A stretch of 15,067 bases of DNA from the NCBI GenBank assembly GCA_038231495.1, contig JBBRLG010000110.1, positions 1 to 15,067 of the forward strand. The letters run 5' to 3'. Both the position numbers and the translations under genes were made by a program. How positions within the stretch are numbered: position 1 is the first letter of the stretch; every line of letters begins with the position of its first letter. This DNA comes from JBBRLG01 sp038231495 (GTDB lineage Bacteria; Planctomycetota; Planctomycetia; Gemmatales; Gemmataceae). The notes beneath the pieces were generated by a model. It was not told the DNA's origin. It did no database searches and was given only the letters and a program-made list of their open reading frames with translations. Shown in pieces: positions 6,217 through 12,922 of this stretch.

Positions 6217-7752
6217 TTACGCCTTGCCCAATGCCGCGCGCGTCCGCTTGATAAGGTCGTTATCCGCGTGGCCGGTGCCCTTCAGGTTGAACATGCCCGC
6301 CGCCAGATAGTACGGTGCGTAGCGCGGCGAGACGTGGAAGTAATCCTCCAGCGCCGCCGCGCTGAATTTATAATCGTGCGAATCCCGGCCCTTGCTGAAG
6401 ATCAGCCGCCGCGCCGCCGCCATCAGCGGCTCCGCACGCTCCGGGTGGTCCGCGAGCAGCGCCAGCGTCTTCCGCGCGGCCAGCTTCGGGTCGGCCTTCA
6501 CGTCGTTGAAAATCTCCTCGACCGCCTCCGCGGCGTCTTTCTTCGGCTCGGCCTTTTCCAGCGCGTCCAGCTTCAGATCGGGCAGCTTGCCGGAACTGCT
6601 CATACTCTTGCGGAACAGCGCCAGGAACGCCGCCCCTTGCAGCAACAGCAGCCGCCGCGTCTCGTCGTTGCCGGTCGTCTGGTAGGCGAAGTGCAAGGCG
6701 TTTGTCGAGGTGACGCAGTGAATGCCGACGATGCCGGGCTGCCGCATGAGCAGCTCGCCCGCCATCAGGAACAGGCCGTCCCACAGCGAATCGGGGCTGA
6801 CGCCCTTCTTCACCATCTCGACCAGCTTGTCGCACGACTCCGACTCGTTACTGGTGCGCAGGGCGGCCAGGAAGTCGGCGGTCGCTTCGGGCGACGCCTT
6901 GCCGGCGCGCCAGTTTTGGCCGAAATCGGCGGCGCGTTTGCGGTTCTCGCGCCACGGGCGGTCGGCCACGTCGTCGCCCTTGGCGGGGTTGTCGCCTTTG
7001 TGTTCCAGGAGCGCGAATGTCAGCGAGCGCACCACGGGTTCCGCGTGCCGCCAGCCGATCGTTTGCAGCGTCCGATACGAGTTGGCGGCGTAGATCGCCT
7101 TGTGGCCGATGTCGCGGAAGTCGCGGGCGCCGTAGCGCCAGAACAATTCGTAAACCTCGCCGGCACTGGCCGTGCGCACCAGCGGCACCACCGCCGCGTC
7201 CGCACCGTCCTCGTCCCAATTGTCCATCGCCTCGGTGAACCGCTTCTGCGCCGCCGACGCCGGGGCCAGCTTGCCCTCCTCGACCGCCGACATCATCCAG
7301 CCGGCGTTGCTTTTCTTGTTGGTTGCCTGGGACACTTTGAAATTGTCGAGCGCCCAGAACAACGGTAGCCAGCGGTCGTTGTCGGTTGCGGCCAGGCTCG
7401 CCAGGTGCGCGGAATTGACGACCAGGACGGCGTGAAATTGGAAGCCGACCGGCCGCGGCTTGATGCCGCGCACGCCGGCCAGGAGGACGGCACTGAGGAG
7501 TTGCTGATAACTGACGCCCGCACGGACGCGGTCGGCGACGGCTTCGAGCAGCTTGTCGCGGTCGGTGTCCTCGACGAGCCGCACCAGCGGTTCCACGTCG
7601 GGACTGAACTGCACGGTCTTGGGGTTGGCCTTGGCCTCGTCGGCGGCGAGCGCGGGCAGGTTGTTGAGGAAGCCGAAGTCGGCTACCCCCGCGGCGGCTG
7701 CGGCGGCAAGCGATCCTGTAACGAACCTTCGACGGTTGAAGGGGGTGGACAT
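6217..7752 (-). CDS. Exported protein with Tat-like signal, unknown function
   Basis: The 511-residue product starts at ATG 7752 with a strong GGAGGT eight bases upstream. Residues 1-36 form a twin-arginine-like signal: NRRRFVTGS, then an Ala-rich hydrophobic stretch, then an ALA-ADEA cleavage site. The mature part is helical, without membrane segments. It carries clustered histidines: His107 and His116 (FQFHAVLVVNSAHLAS), His217 (DIGHKAIYAAN), His236 (WRHAEPVVRS), and His345/His354 (GIHCVTSTNALHFAY). These could form a metal or haem site, and Tat export of a folded cofactor protein would agree; this is inference. I do not recognise the family with confidence. Its start overlaps the end of the upstream small gene by 70 bases, and it is the last gene of the oxidase cluster. 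Confidence 0.85.
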   Translation of the reverse strand: MSTPFNRRRFVTGSLAAAAAAGVADFGFLNNLPALAADEAKANPKTVQFSPDVEPLVRLVEDTDRDKLLEAVADRVRAGVSYQQLLSAVLLAGVRGIKPRPVGFQFHAVLVVNSAHLASLAATDNDRWLPLFWALDNFKVSQATNKKSNAGWMMSAVEEGKLAPASAAQKRFTEAMDNWDEDGADAAVVPLVRTASAGEVYELFWRYGARDFRDIGHKAIYAANSYRTLQTIGWRHAEPVVRSLTFALLEHKGDNPAKGDDVADRPWRENRKRAADFGQNWRAGKASPEATADFLAALRTSNESESCDKLVEMVKKGVSPDSLWDGLFLMAGELLMRQPGIVGIHCVTSTNALHFAYQTTGNDETRRLLLLQGAAFLALFRKSMSSSGKLPDLKLDALEKAEPKKDAAEAVEEIFNDVKADPKLAARKTLALLADHPERAEPLMAAARRLIFSKGRDSHDYKFSAAALEDYFHVSPRYAPYYLAAGMFNLKGTGHADNDLIKRTRAALGKA

Positions 7753-8051
7753 GGGGAAAGACCTCCGTCGCCGGCCTGGAGCTGGTCGCCGAACGCTTGC
7801 TGTTCGAGCGCGGACTTCTGGCGCAGACCGCGGTAGACCGCAAAGCCGAACGCTGCCAGCAGGAGGTACGGCGTACCGACCATCATGTAGATGCTGTAGT
7901 TGTACGCCATCGCTTCGCGTTGTTGGTCTTCGACCTCCGCACCGGAGGTCTCGGCAATCGCGTCGCCTCACGACGGGCAGGCGTACGCCGAGCGCGGCAA
8001 CGCCAGGAGCGTGCAGATGACGACGGTTCCGAGCAACACGTACCAACGCAT
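7683..8051 (-). CDS. Candidate selenoprotein: secreted, membrane-anchored CPSU protein (in-frame TGA)
   Basis: Translation from ATG 8051, with GAGGAG eight bases upstream, gives a signal peptide (MRWYVLLGTVVICTLLALPR, then SAYA) and then Cys25-Pro-Ser. Codon 28 is TGA (7968-7970). The same frame continues with GDAIAETSGAEVEDQQREAMAY and a membrane helix at about 54-73 (IYMMVGTPYLLLAAFGFAVY). It ends at 7683 after 122 residues if TGA is read. From memory, planctomycete oxidase clusters carry similar small proteins with ACP-x-C after the signal and a NYS-I-Y membrane segment, so TGA replaces the second Cys of CxxC. A SECIS-like hairpin lies downstream. Met48 has no Shine-Dalgarno in the usual window, so a separate short gene is less likely. 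If read as Sec, the mature protein would expose CPSU outside the inner membrane. The alternative is a pseudogene by a Cys-to-stop change. Confidence 0.62.
7932..7950 (-). promoter_or_regulatory. SECIS-like stem-loop after in-frame TGA
   Basis: On the minus strand GACCTCC, loop GGTGC, GGAGGTC: a perfect 7-bp stem. The stem base is 17 nt after the TGA, and the loop begins at the 25th nt. The loop starts with GG and contains GU. Known bacterial SECIS rules (apical loop about 16-37 nt after UGA, short loop with a G in its first two positions, stem of at least four pairs) are all met. It lies within the coding frame, as bacterial SECIS elements do. Confidence 0.6.
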
Positions 8052-8134
8052 GGAGAGAACTCCTCTTCGGGACCATTCTATCGTCGGCGGGTGCCGATGC
8101 CTAGGGTGCCGAGCCGGCGGAATGGATACTCGAT

Positions 8135-8206
8135 GGCGAGCGTCGAAGCGTAAGTCCGACGTGCTTCGAGTCGAATCCACGTCGGGCTTACGCCTCGACG
8201 CTCGCC
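8135..8206. repeat. Palindromic repeat, family 1 (fuller copy)
   Basis: 29-base arms (8135-8163 and 8178-8206) with two mismatches flank a 14-base spacer. The inner arm CGTAAG[TC]CCGACGTG matches the copy at 138-187. The element lies between the DUF420 gene and the candidate selenoprotein gene. It would form a long hairpin in the polycistronic transcript. Confidence 0.9.
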
Positions 8207-8228
8207 CGGCAAATGATCGATGACGGTC

Positions 8229-8684
8229 CTACATCTGATACACCATCCAATAAACCACCACGCCGGTGACTGATACATAAAGCCAGATCGGCAGCGTCCA
8301 GTAGGCGATACGCTTGTGCCAGGCGAGCCGGTTGCTCCAACCGAGGTACGCCGTCATGAGTGCCAGCGGCGCGATCACCGCCGCCAGGACGACGTGCGTC
8401 ACCAAAATCAGGGCGTACGCGCCGGCCAACCCGGAAGACGGCGACGTGGCGTGCCGCAGCTGATACTGCTCGGCAAACGACACGTGGCCGACGGTGTAGT
8501 GGTAGTACAAATACGACGCCAGGAACACCGACGACACGACGAGGGCCGACACCATGCACGCGATGTGCAGGCGCACGTTGCCGCGGCGGATCGCGGCGTA
8601 GCCGACGACGAGGAGGACGAGACTCGCCGAGTTGAGGGTCGCGTTGAGTTCGGGCAGGTTGAAGGTTGCGAACGGCAGGCTCAT
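8229..8684 (-). CDS. DUF420 membrane protein (oxidase assembly-associated)
   Basis: The 151-residue product has four hydrophobic helices at about 16-33, 40-62, 86-112 and 126-149. Histidines at helix ends (His40, His62, His97, His123) fit the DUF420 family, as do the segments YLYYHYTVGH and THVVLAAVIAPLAL. DUF420 proteins are commonly encoded next to caa3 oxidase and Sco genes. Relatives such as YozB/CtaM have been linked to haem A-type oxidase maturation, and the histidines suggest haem or copper contact. The ATG at 8684 overlaps the sco stop codon as ATGA, so translation is coupled. The downstream gap holds a palindromic repeat. Confidence 0.88.
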   Translation of the reverse strand: MSLPFATFNLPELNATLNSASLVLLVVGYAAIRRGNVRLHIACMVSALVVSSVFLASYLYYHYTVGHVSFAEQYQLRHATSPSSGLAGAYALILVTHVVLAAVIAPLALMTAYLGWSNRLAWHKRIAYWTLPIWLYVSVTGVVVYWMVYQM

Positions 8685-9340
8685 GGTTTTTCCCGCGCCA
8701 GGGCGAGAACCTTGTCCCGCAGGCGCTTGTAATTCTCTTCAAACTCTTTGGCCGCCAAGGCGCGGTCGTCGTCGCCGTCCACGACGCCGTTGAAGTAGCC
8801 GCGGACGTGGCCCTTTTTGTCCACGACCACCAGCCGCGGGCTGTGCATCACTTCGTTGCCGGGGCGGTGCTCGTCGCCGGTGGTTTGCTCGACCGGGACG
8901 TGAAAGCCTTCGAGCAGCAGTTGATAAATGTCCGCCTGCTTGCCGGTCAGGAACAGCCAGCGCTTGGGGTCGGCGCGGAAGGCCTCGGCATAGCGGTTCA
9001 ACTCGGCGGGCCGGTCGTGTTCGGGATCGACGGTAAACGTCACGAGGCGAACGTCGTCGGCGTCGGCGGGCAGGTCGCTTTGCAAGCGTGACATCGTGGT
9101 CGTGACCTGCGGGCACGGGCCGGTGCAGCGGGTAAAGACGAACGACGCGACCCACGCCTTGCCGAGCAGGTCGGCCTTGCGGACGGTGGTGCCGTTGCGC
9201 TCCGTCAGCGCGAAATCGCCGACGGAATCCAGGTCCACGCTCTCGCGGTCCGGGGCTTTCGTGTCGCGCGTACAACCGGCGCTTGCCAGGAGGAGGCCAA
9301 GGGTTAAAGCGCCGATCAGGTTCGATAAACGAACGCGCAT
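8681..9340 (-). CDS. SCO1/SenC-family copper chaperone, lipoprotein
   Basis: The 219-residue product delivers copper to, or reduces, the CuA site of cytochrome oxidase subunit II. The thioredoxin-like core carries the copper ligands: Cys72 and Cys76 in FTRCTGPCPQ and His166 in EVMHSPRL. The TFTVDPEHDRP segment is also characteristic. Residues 1-23 form a lipoprotein signal ending LLASAGC, so Cys23 would be lipidated and the protein anchored outside the inner membrane. The start ATG 9340 was chosen to place this signal correctly; the frame is open further upstream through a palindromic repeat. The stop overlaps the DUF420 start (ATGA). No clear Shine-Dalgarno is visible, so it may depend on coupling or on the repeat upstream. 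Confidence 0.94.
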   Translation of the reverse strand: MRVRLSNLIGALTLGLLLASAGCTRDTKAPDRESVDLDSVGDFALTERNGTTVRKADLLGKAWVASFVFTRCTGPCPQVTTTMSRLQSDLPADADDVRLVTFTVDPEHDRPAELNRYAEAFRADPKRWLFLTGKQADIYQLLLEGFHVPVEQTTGDEHRPGNEVMHSPRLVVVDKKGHVRGYFNGVVDGDDDRALAAKEFEENYKRLRDKVLALAREKP

Positions 9341-9366
9341 CAAATTGAACTCGTGGGAGTTGGACC

Positions 9367-9410
9367 GCCGCTTGCGGCTTTGCGCGTTGAGTCGCAAAGC
9401 CGCAAGCGGC
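9367..9410. repeat. Palindromic repeat, family 2 (second copy)
   Basis: Perfect 18-base arms (9367-9384 and 9393-9410) flank an 8-base loop; the core is identical to the copy at 1814-1864. A further partial unit AAGCGGC follows at 9411. It lies between coxD and the sco gene and directly abuts the coxD stop codon at 9417. Confidence 0.9.
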
Positions 9411-9416
9411 AAGCGG

Positions 9417-9746
9417 CTAATGCGGCCACGCCAGGACAATGTCCGGCAACAGCACGATAATCATCATCGTGCCGACGATGAACGCCGGTAGGATCATGAA
9501 ATAGAGTTTGTACCAGTCCCATTTCAGGTGCATGAAGATAAAGCCGACGAGGAGCGCCTTGACCACGGCCACGCCCATGATGATTGCCGCCCCGGTGACG
9601 CTGCCGATGCCGAAGATCGCGTTGACAATGAAAGAGACGGCCGTGAACACCGACAGCGCGATGAACACGATCAGGTAAGCCTTGAACACGCCGGCGTGGT
9701 GGTCCGGGTCGTCGTGGTCGGCGGCAAGCGTATGCGTATCGGCCAT
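9417..9746 (-). CDS. coxD: caa3-type cytochrome oxidase subunit IV
   Basis: The 109-residue product has a His/Asp-rich N-terminus (residues 1-20) and three membrane helices at about 22-44, 52-74 and 82-102. The motif KALLVGFIFMHLKWD at about 63-77 is the signature of the prokaryotic oxidase subunit IV family. This small subunit stabilises the caa3 complex. The ATG at 9746 is preceded by TGGAG at eight bases. It follows coxC by 28 bases, so the two are cotranscribed. The stop TAG lies at the edge of a palindromic repeat. The symbol is by position and family; naming of this subunit varies. Confidence 0.92.
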   Translation of the reverse strand: MADTHTLAADHDDPDHHAGVFKAYLIVFIALSVFTAVSFIVNAIFGIGSVTGAAIIMGVAVVKALLVGFIFMHLKWDWYKLYFMILPAFIVGTMMIIVLLPDIVLAWPH

Positions 9747-9774
9747 GCGTCTATCTCCAACCAGGCTCAATCGG

Positions 9775-10728
9775 TCACACCAGGTATAGTAACGGGAACA
9801 GGAAGATCCACACAATGTCAACGAAGTGCCAGTACAGGCCAGTCAATTCCAGCATGCTCTCGTGTTGCGGGCCGAGCTTGCCGCGCAGGCCCATCACGAG
9901 AATGATCGAAAAGATCACCAGGCCGCCGAGGACGTGCAGGGCGTGAAAGCCGGTCATGGCGAAATAACACGACGCCCACAGGTTGCCGAACGGCACCGTC
10001 GGCGCGATGTGCAGGGTTCTGCCGTCGTGTTCGGCCTCGTGCAGGATGTGGTTGACGCGCTCGCCCAGCTCGGGCGCGCCGATCGGGCTGACATAGCGCG
10101 TCTTGCCGTCCACCGTTTCGTCCTTGCCGTTCATCCGTTCGAGCAACTCGGCGCACTCCTTGACGTGCTTGTCGTCGGCGGGGCCGTGGTCCTTGATCTC
10201 CTTCAACTGGCCGCGCACGCGCTCGTAATAGTCGATCGAGGTCGCGTGGTACAGGCGTTCCTTTTCCGGACTCAACGTGCCTTCCTTGCCGGCGTCGTCC
10301 TTGCGGCTGGCAAGGCTCTCGCCTATGCGGCCGGGCAAAATGTCGTGGTCGATCTTGCCCTTGTATTCATAAGCCTTGATGCCGAGGAAAACGAAGCCGA
10401 GGGCGAGCGTCACGCCGATGAGCAGGGTGGCGCGCTGAAAGTTACGGCGGATCACGTAGAAATGGCCGAGTACCACCGTGAAACTGCTGCAAATAAGCAC
10501 GAAGGTGTTCAACGCGCCGAGCCGCTCGTCGAGGTGAACCTCGTGCGGCCGCGGCCAGCGCAACGGCTCCGCGTGGCTGGGCGTGCCGTTGCGGAGGATC
10601 ATGTACACGCCGATGAGGGCGGTGAAGAACATGATTTCGGTGACGAGGAACAGCCACATGGCCAACTTGCCGTTGGACATTGGCAGGCCCATCTTCACCG
10701 TCGGTTCGTCGTGTGCGGCCTGGGTCAT
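9775..10728 (-). CDS. coxC: Cytochrome c oxidase subunit III with large insertion
   Basis: The 317-residue product has five helices, at about 22-44, 72-92, 100-118, 248-280 and 296-317, as in the short bacterial subunit III that lacks the first two helices. Recognisable parts are LFLVTEIMFFTALI with the conserved Glu31, KAYEYKGKIDHDILPG, YFAMTGFHALHVLGG, and a C-terminal YWHFVDIVWIFLFPLLYL. An unusual charged segment at about 134-246 (Lys, Glu, Asp and His rich, helical) separates helices three and four, where the typical protein has only a short loop. I infer this adds a soluble domain at the membrane surface. ATG 10728 has no strong Shine-Dalgarno; the upstream gap carries a 139-base palindromic repeat. 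Confidence 0.94.
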   Translation of the reverse strand: MTQAAHDEPTVKMGLPMSNGKLAMWLFLVTEIMFFTALIGVYMILRNGTPSHAEPLRWPRPHEVHLDERLGALNTFVLICSSFTVVLGHFYVIRRNFQRATLLIGVTLALGFVFLGIKAYEYKGKIDHDILPGRIGESLASRKDDAGKEGTLSPEKERLYHATSIDYYERVRGQLKEIKDHGPADDKHVKECAELLERMNGKDETVDGKTRYVSPIGAPELGERVNHILHEAEHDGRTLHIAPTVPFGNLWASCYFAMTGFHALHVLGGLVIFSIILVMGLRGKLGPQHESMLELTGLYWHFVDIVWIFLFPLLYLV

Positions 10729-10765
10729 ATTTCGTCAACTTTTCGCTAGAGACATCATTTCTGCG

Positions 10766-10904
10766 TAACCGTTCACTGGCATCAACTTCTCCCCCCCTTA
10801 CGAAGGGGGGGCGGGGGGGGGTTAAGAACGGTTGAAGTATTGCGTCATGGCGTCCTGTCCACCCCCCCTAACCCCCCCTTCGTAACGGGGGGAGTGAACG
10901 GTTA
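10766..10904. repeat. Palindromic repeat, family 3 (C/G-run element, 139 bases)
   Basis: Outer arms TAACCGTTCACT (10766-10777) and AGTGAACGGTTA (10893-10904) enclose inner arms of the form CCCCCC-TTACGAA-GGGGGG and its near complement (about 10790-10820 and 10862-10892). The centre holds TTGCGTCATGGCG. The whole folds as a long imperfect hairpin with many G-runs and C-runs. The first half is closely repeated at 14977-15067. It looks like a small non-autonomous mobile or REP-like element inserted between ctaB and coxC. Confidence 0.88.
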
Positions 10905-10916
10905 ACTTCTTATTCC

Positions 10917-11837
10917 CTACCTGGCCGTGGCAAACCAGGTCAACGCGCCGTCGAGTAACAACAATAACAACAAACCGGGCAAGTACAGCAGCGACGCCCG
11001 CAGCACCCGGCGGGCACTTTTCAGCGAGCGGTCGCGGAAGAAACACACGGTCGTTGCCAGGAACAACAGCCCCAGCAGCAACGCCCCGGCGAAATAGATC
11101 GCGTGCGACACGCCAAGCGTCACCGGCAGCAGGCTCGCAGGGATCAGCACCAGGCAGTAGGCGATCATCCGCTGGCCGGTTAGCAGGCCGCTCGCATCGA
11201 CCACCGGCAACATCTTCAGCCCGGCCCGGCCGTAATCCTCGCGGTAAATCCAGGCGATCGCCAGGAAGTGCGGGATCTGCCAGAGGAAAACGATCAGAAA
11301 CAGGGCGACCGCTTCCGCCGTGATTTCACCGCGCACCGCGACCCAGCCGATCACCGGCGGCAACGCGCCGGGCACCGCGCCGACGAGCGTGTTCAACGAC
11401 GACCGGGACTTCAACGGCGTGTACACGGCGACGTAACCGACGAACGTGACCGCCGCGACCAGCGCCGCCCACGGCGTCGGCAGGGCCACGGCAAGGTAGG
11501 CGACGCCGACGACGCCGAGCAGGCTGCCGAAGAGCAACGCCTCGACGGGCTGCAAGCGCCCGGAGGGCAACGGCCGGTTTTCGGTGCGGCGCATGCGCGC
11601 GTCCGAGTCGCGTTCGAGCCACTGGTTGAGCGCACTGGCACCGGCGGCGACGAGGGCAGTGCCGCAGACGGCGTTGACGAGCAGCAGCACGTCGAGCGAC
11701 CGGCCCGACGCGAGCAGCACGCCAGTGGCCACCGTAAACAGCACCAGCACGGCGATACGCGGCTTGGTCAGATCGACGTAATCGACGACGCGCAAGCGCG
11801 GCAACGGCACGGCATCGGCCAAAACGCGCGAGGCCAC
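10917..11837 (-). CDS. ctaB: Protohaem IX farnesyltransferase (haem O synthase)
   Basis: The 306-residue UbiA-family membrane enzyme attaches farnesyl to haem B, giving haem O. The first Asp-rich motif is NQWLERDSDARM (Asn71, Asp77, Asp79) followed by RRTENRPLPSGRL, specific to CtaB. The second motif is YREDYGRAGLKMLP at 198-211. About eight or nine hydrophobic helices are visible. The start is GTG 11837, with GGAGGG seven bases upstream, and lies two bases after the ctaA stop. CtaA uses its product, so adjacency fits the pathway. The stop TAG is 12 bases from the family 3 repeat. Confidence 0.95.
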   Translation of the reverse strand: MASRVLADAVPLPRLRVVDYVDLTKPRIAVLVLFTVATGVLLASGRSLDVLLLVNAVCGTALVAAGASALNQWLERDSDARMRRTENRPLPSGRLQPVEALLFGSLLGVVGVAYLAVALPTPWAALVAAVTFVGYVAVYTPLKSRSSLNTLVGAVPGALPPVIGWVAVRGEITAEAVALFLIVFLWQIPHFLAIAWIYREDYGRAGLKMLPVVDASGLLTGQRMIAYCLVLIPASLLPVTLGVSHAIYFAGALLLGLLFLATTVCFFRDRSLKSARRVLRASLLYLPGLLLLLLLDGALTWFATAR

Positions 11838-11839
11838 GG

Positions 11840-12889
11840 CTATGCCCTCCCTTCGTGGTGCTGCACACCGTTGGTCTGGAGGGCCGGCGTCATGGCGGTC
11901 TCCGTCGGGACGGGAATGCGCATCTGCGGATACGCTTCATCGCTCTCGGCGAACGGTTCCGTGGCGGCGCGCTTCGACAAATACGACAGGACGCAACAAC
12001 TGACGGCAGTGGCCAAAATCCAGGAACCGACGAGCAGGTGCAGCGTCCGCACGACGGCCCGGCCGGTCGTCACCGGCACCATGTCCGGCAGGGTCAACGA
12101 GGCGAAGCGCGTCAGAAACGCCTCGACGCCGAGCATGACCTGGACTGCCACCAACACGACCAGGACCAGCACGGGCCAGCGCAAGAGGCGGCGCAGGTCC
12201 GGGTTTTCCCAAACCGTCTTGGCCAGCCAGGCGACGGCGGCGACGACGGCGAACGCGGTCAGCAGGTGGCCCCGTTGCGCCAACGGCGTCAGCGTGTGCC
12301 GTAATAATGCGCCCCACACGAGTTGCAAGAACGCAACCGTCGTCAGAAGGAGCGACAGTCGGAAGGCGCGCGTCGCGTCTTTTGCGCCGACGGCGACCGG
12401 CGTTCGCAACAACCGCGGCGAACTGATGACCGCGATGGCGACCGTCATGCTGAAAACCACCTGGGCGAAGGTGCCGTGAATCACGGACAGGTTCGTGCCC
12501 ATCAGCGCGTTGAGCTTGACGCGGAAGCCGCCGAGCAACCCTTGCACGATGACACAGCCGAGCGCCGCCACGCCCAACCAGCCGAGGCGGCGGCCGGTCC
12601 GCACGACGCACGTCCCGACGGCCAGGACAATAAACAGGCAGCCGACGACGTAGCCGGCCAGGCGGTGCGTGTGTTCGATGAGAAAGCCGGCACTGGGTTC
12701 GGTCCAGTCGATGAGGAGCAAGTGCCAGGGGTAGGTCGGCCACACCGGGTCAGCCATGCCGACGTGGAACGTCGTGACCACCGAGCCGAGCGCGAGGAGG
12801 ACGACCGTTGCCACGACGGTCAGGACGGCCCAACTGTGCAGCAGCCGGTGCGGTAGCGAGGGCTTCAGAGGTAGTGCGAATTGCGGCAT
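11840..12889 (-). CDS. ctaA: Haem A synthase (COX15/CtaA family)
   Basis: The 349-residue membrane enzyme oxidises the C8 methyl of haem O to give haem A. Eight helices are visible in two four-helix halves. Haem-ligand histidines are His73 and His75 in LIEHTHRLAG, His138 in VIHGTFAQ, His208 in LAQRGHLL and His284 in RTLHLLVGS. Glu72 precedes the first pair as in other members. The C-terminal 45 residues are polar and not part of the family core. I chose ATG 12889 (MPQFALPLKP); GTG 12895 would add two residues, and neither has a Shine-Dalgarno. The upstream gap to coxA contains a nested palindrome. Confidence 0.93.
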   Translation of the reverse strand: MPQFALPLKPSLPHRLLHSWAVLTVVATVVLLALGSVVTTFHVGMADPVWPTYPWHLLLIDWTEPSAGFLIEHTHRLAGYVVGCLFIVLAVGTCVVRTGRRLGWLGVAALGCVIVQGLLGGFRVKLNALMGTNLSVIHGTFAQVVFSMTVAIAVISSPRLLRTPVAVGAKDATRAFRLSLLLTTVAFLQLVWGALLRHTLTPLAQRGHLLTAFAVVAAVAWLAKTVWENPDLRRLLRWPVLVLVVLVAVQVMLGVEAFLTRFASLTLPDMVPVTTGRAVVRTLHLLVGSWILATAVSCCVLSYLSKRAATEPFAESDEAYPQMRIPVPTETAMTPALQTNGVQHHEGRA

Positions 12890-12922
12890 GGTCACGACGA
12901 AAGCAGGGCGTTTTCAGGTTTT

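Noticed and set aside
6217..7752. Questin-oxidase-like family membership for the Tat-signal protein
   Set aside because: The spaced His and helical pattern reminded me of that family, but I could not match specific motifs, so no family is claimed.
7683..7910. Stand-alone 75-residue gene starting at Met48 of the CPSU frame
   Set aside because: No ribosome binding site lies at the proper distance, and the upstream frame has a signal peptide and a strong site, so the membrane segment belongs to the longer gene. It stays as the fallback if Sec is disproved.
7753..8076. Extended N-terminus of the Tat-signal protein
   Set aside because: The Arg-rich residues upstream of Met at 7752 are a shadow of the CPSU gene, and the strong GGAGGT fits the 7752 start.
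8075..8080. TAGAAT as a -10 for a separate promoter of the CPSU gene
   Set aside because: No acceptable -35 is found 16-18 bases upstream, and the gene can be transcribed with the oxidase operon.
11268..12479. A 403-codon open frame on the plus strand opposite ctaB and ctaA
   Set aside because: It is antisense to two firmly identified membrane enzymes, and its product is a run of Arg, Gln and Asp typical of shadow frames in GC-rich DNA.
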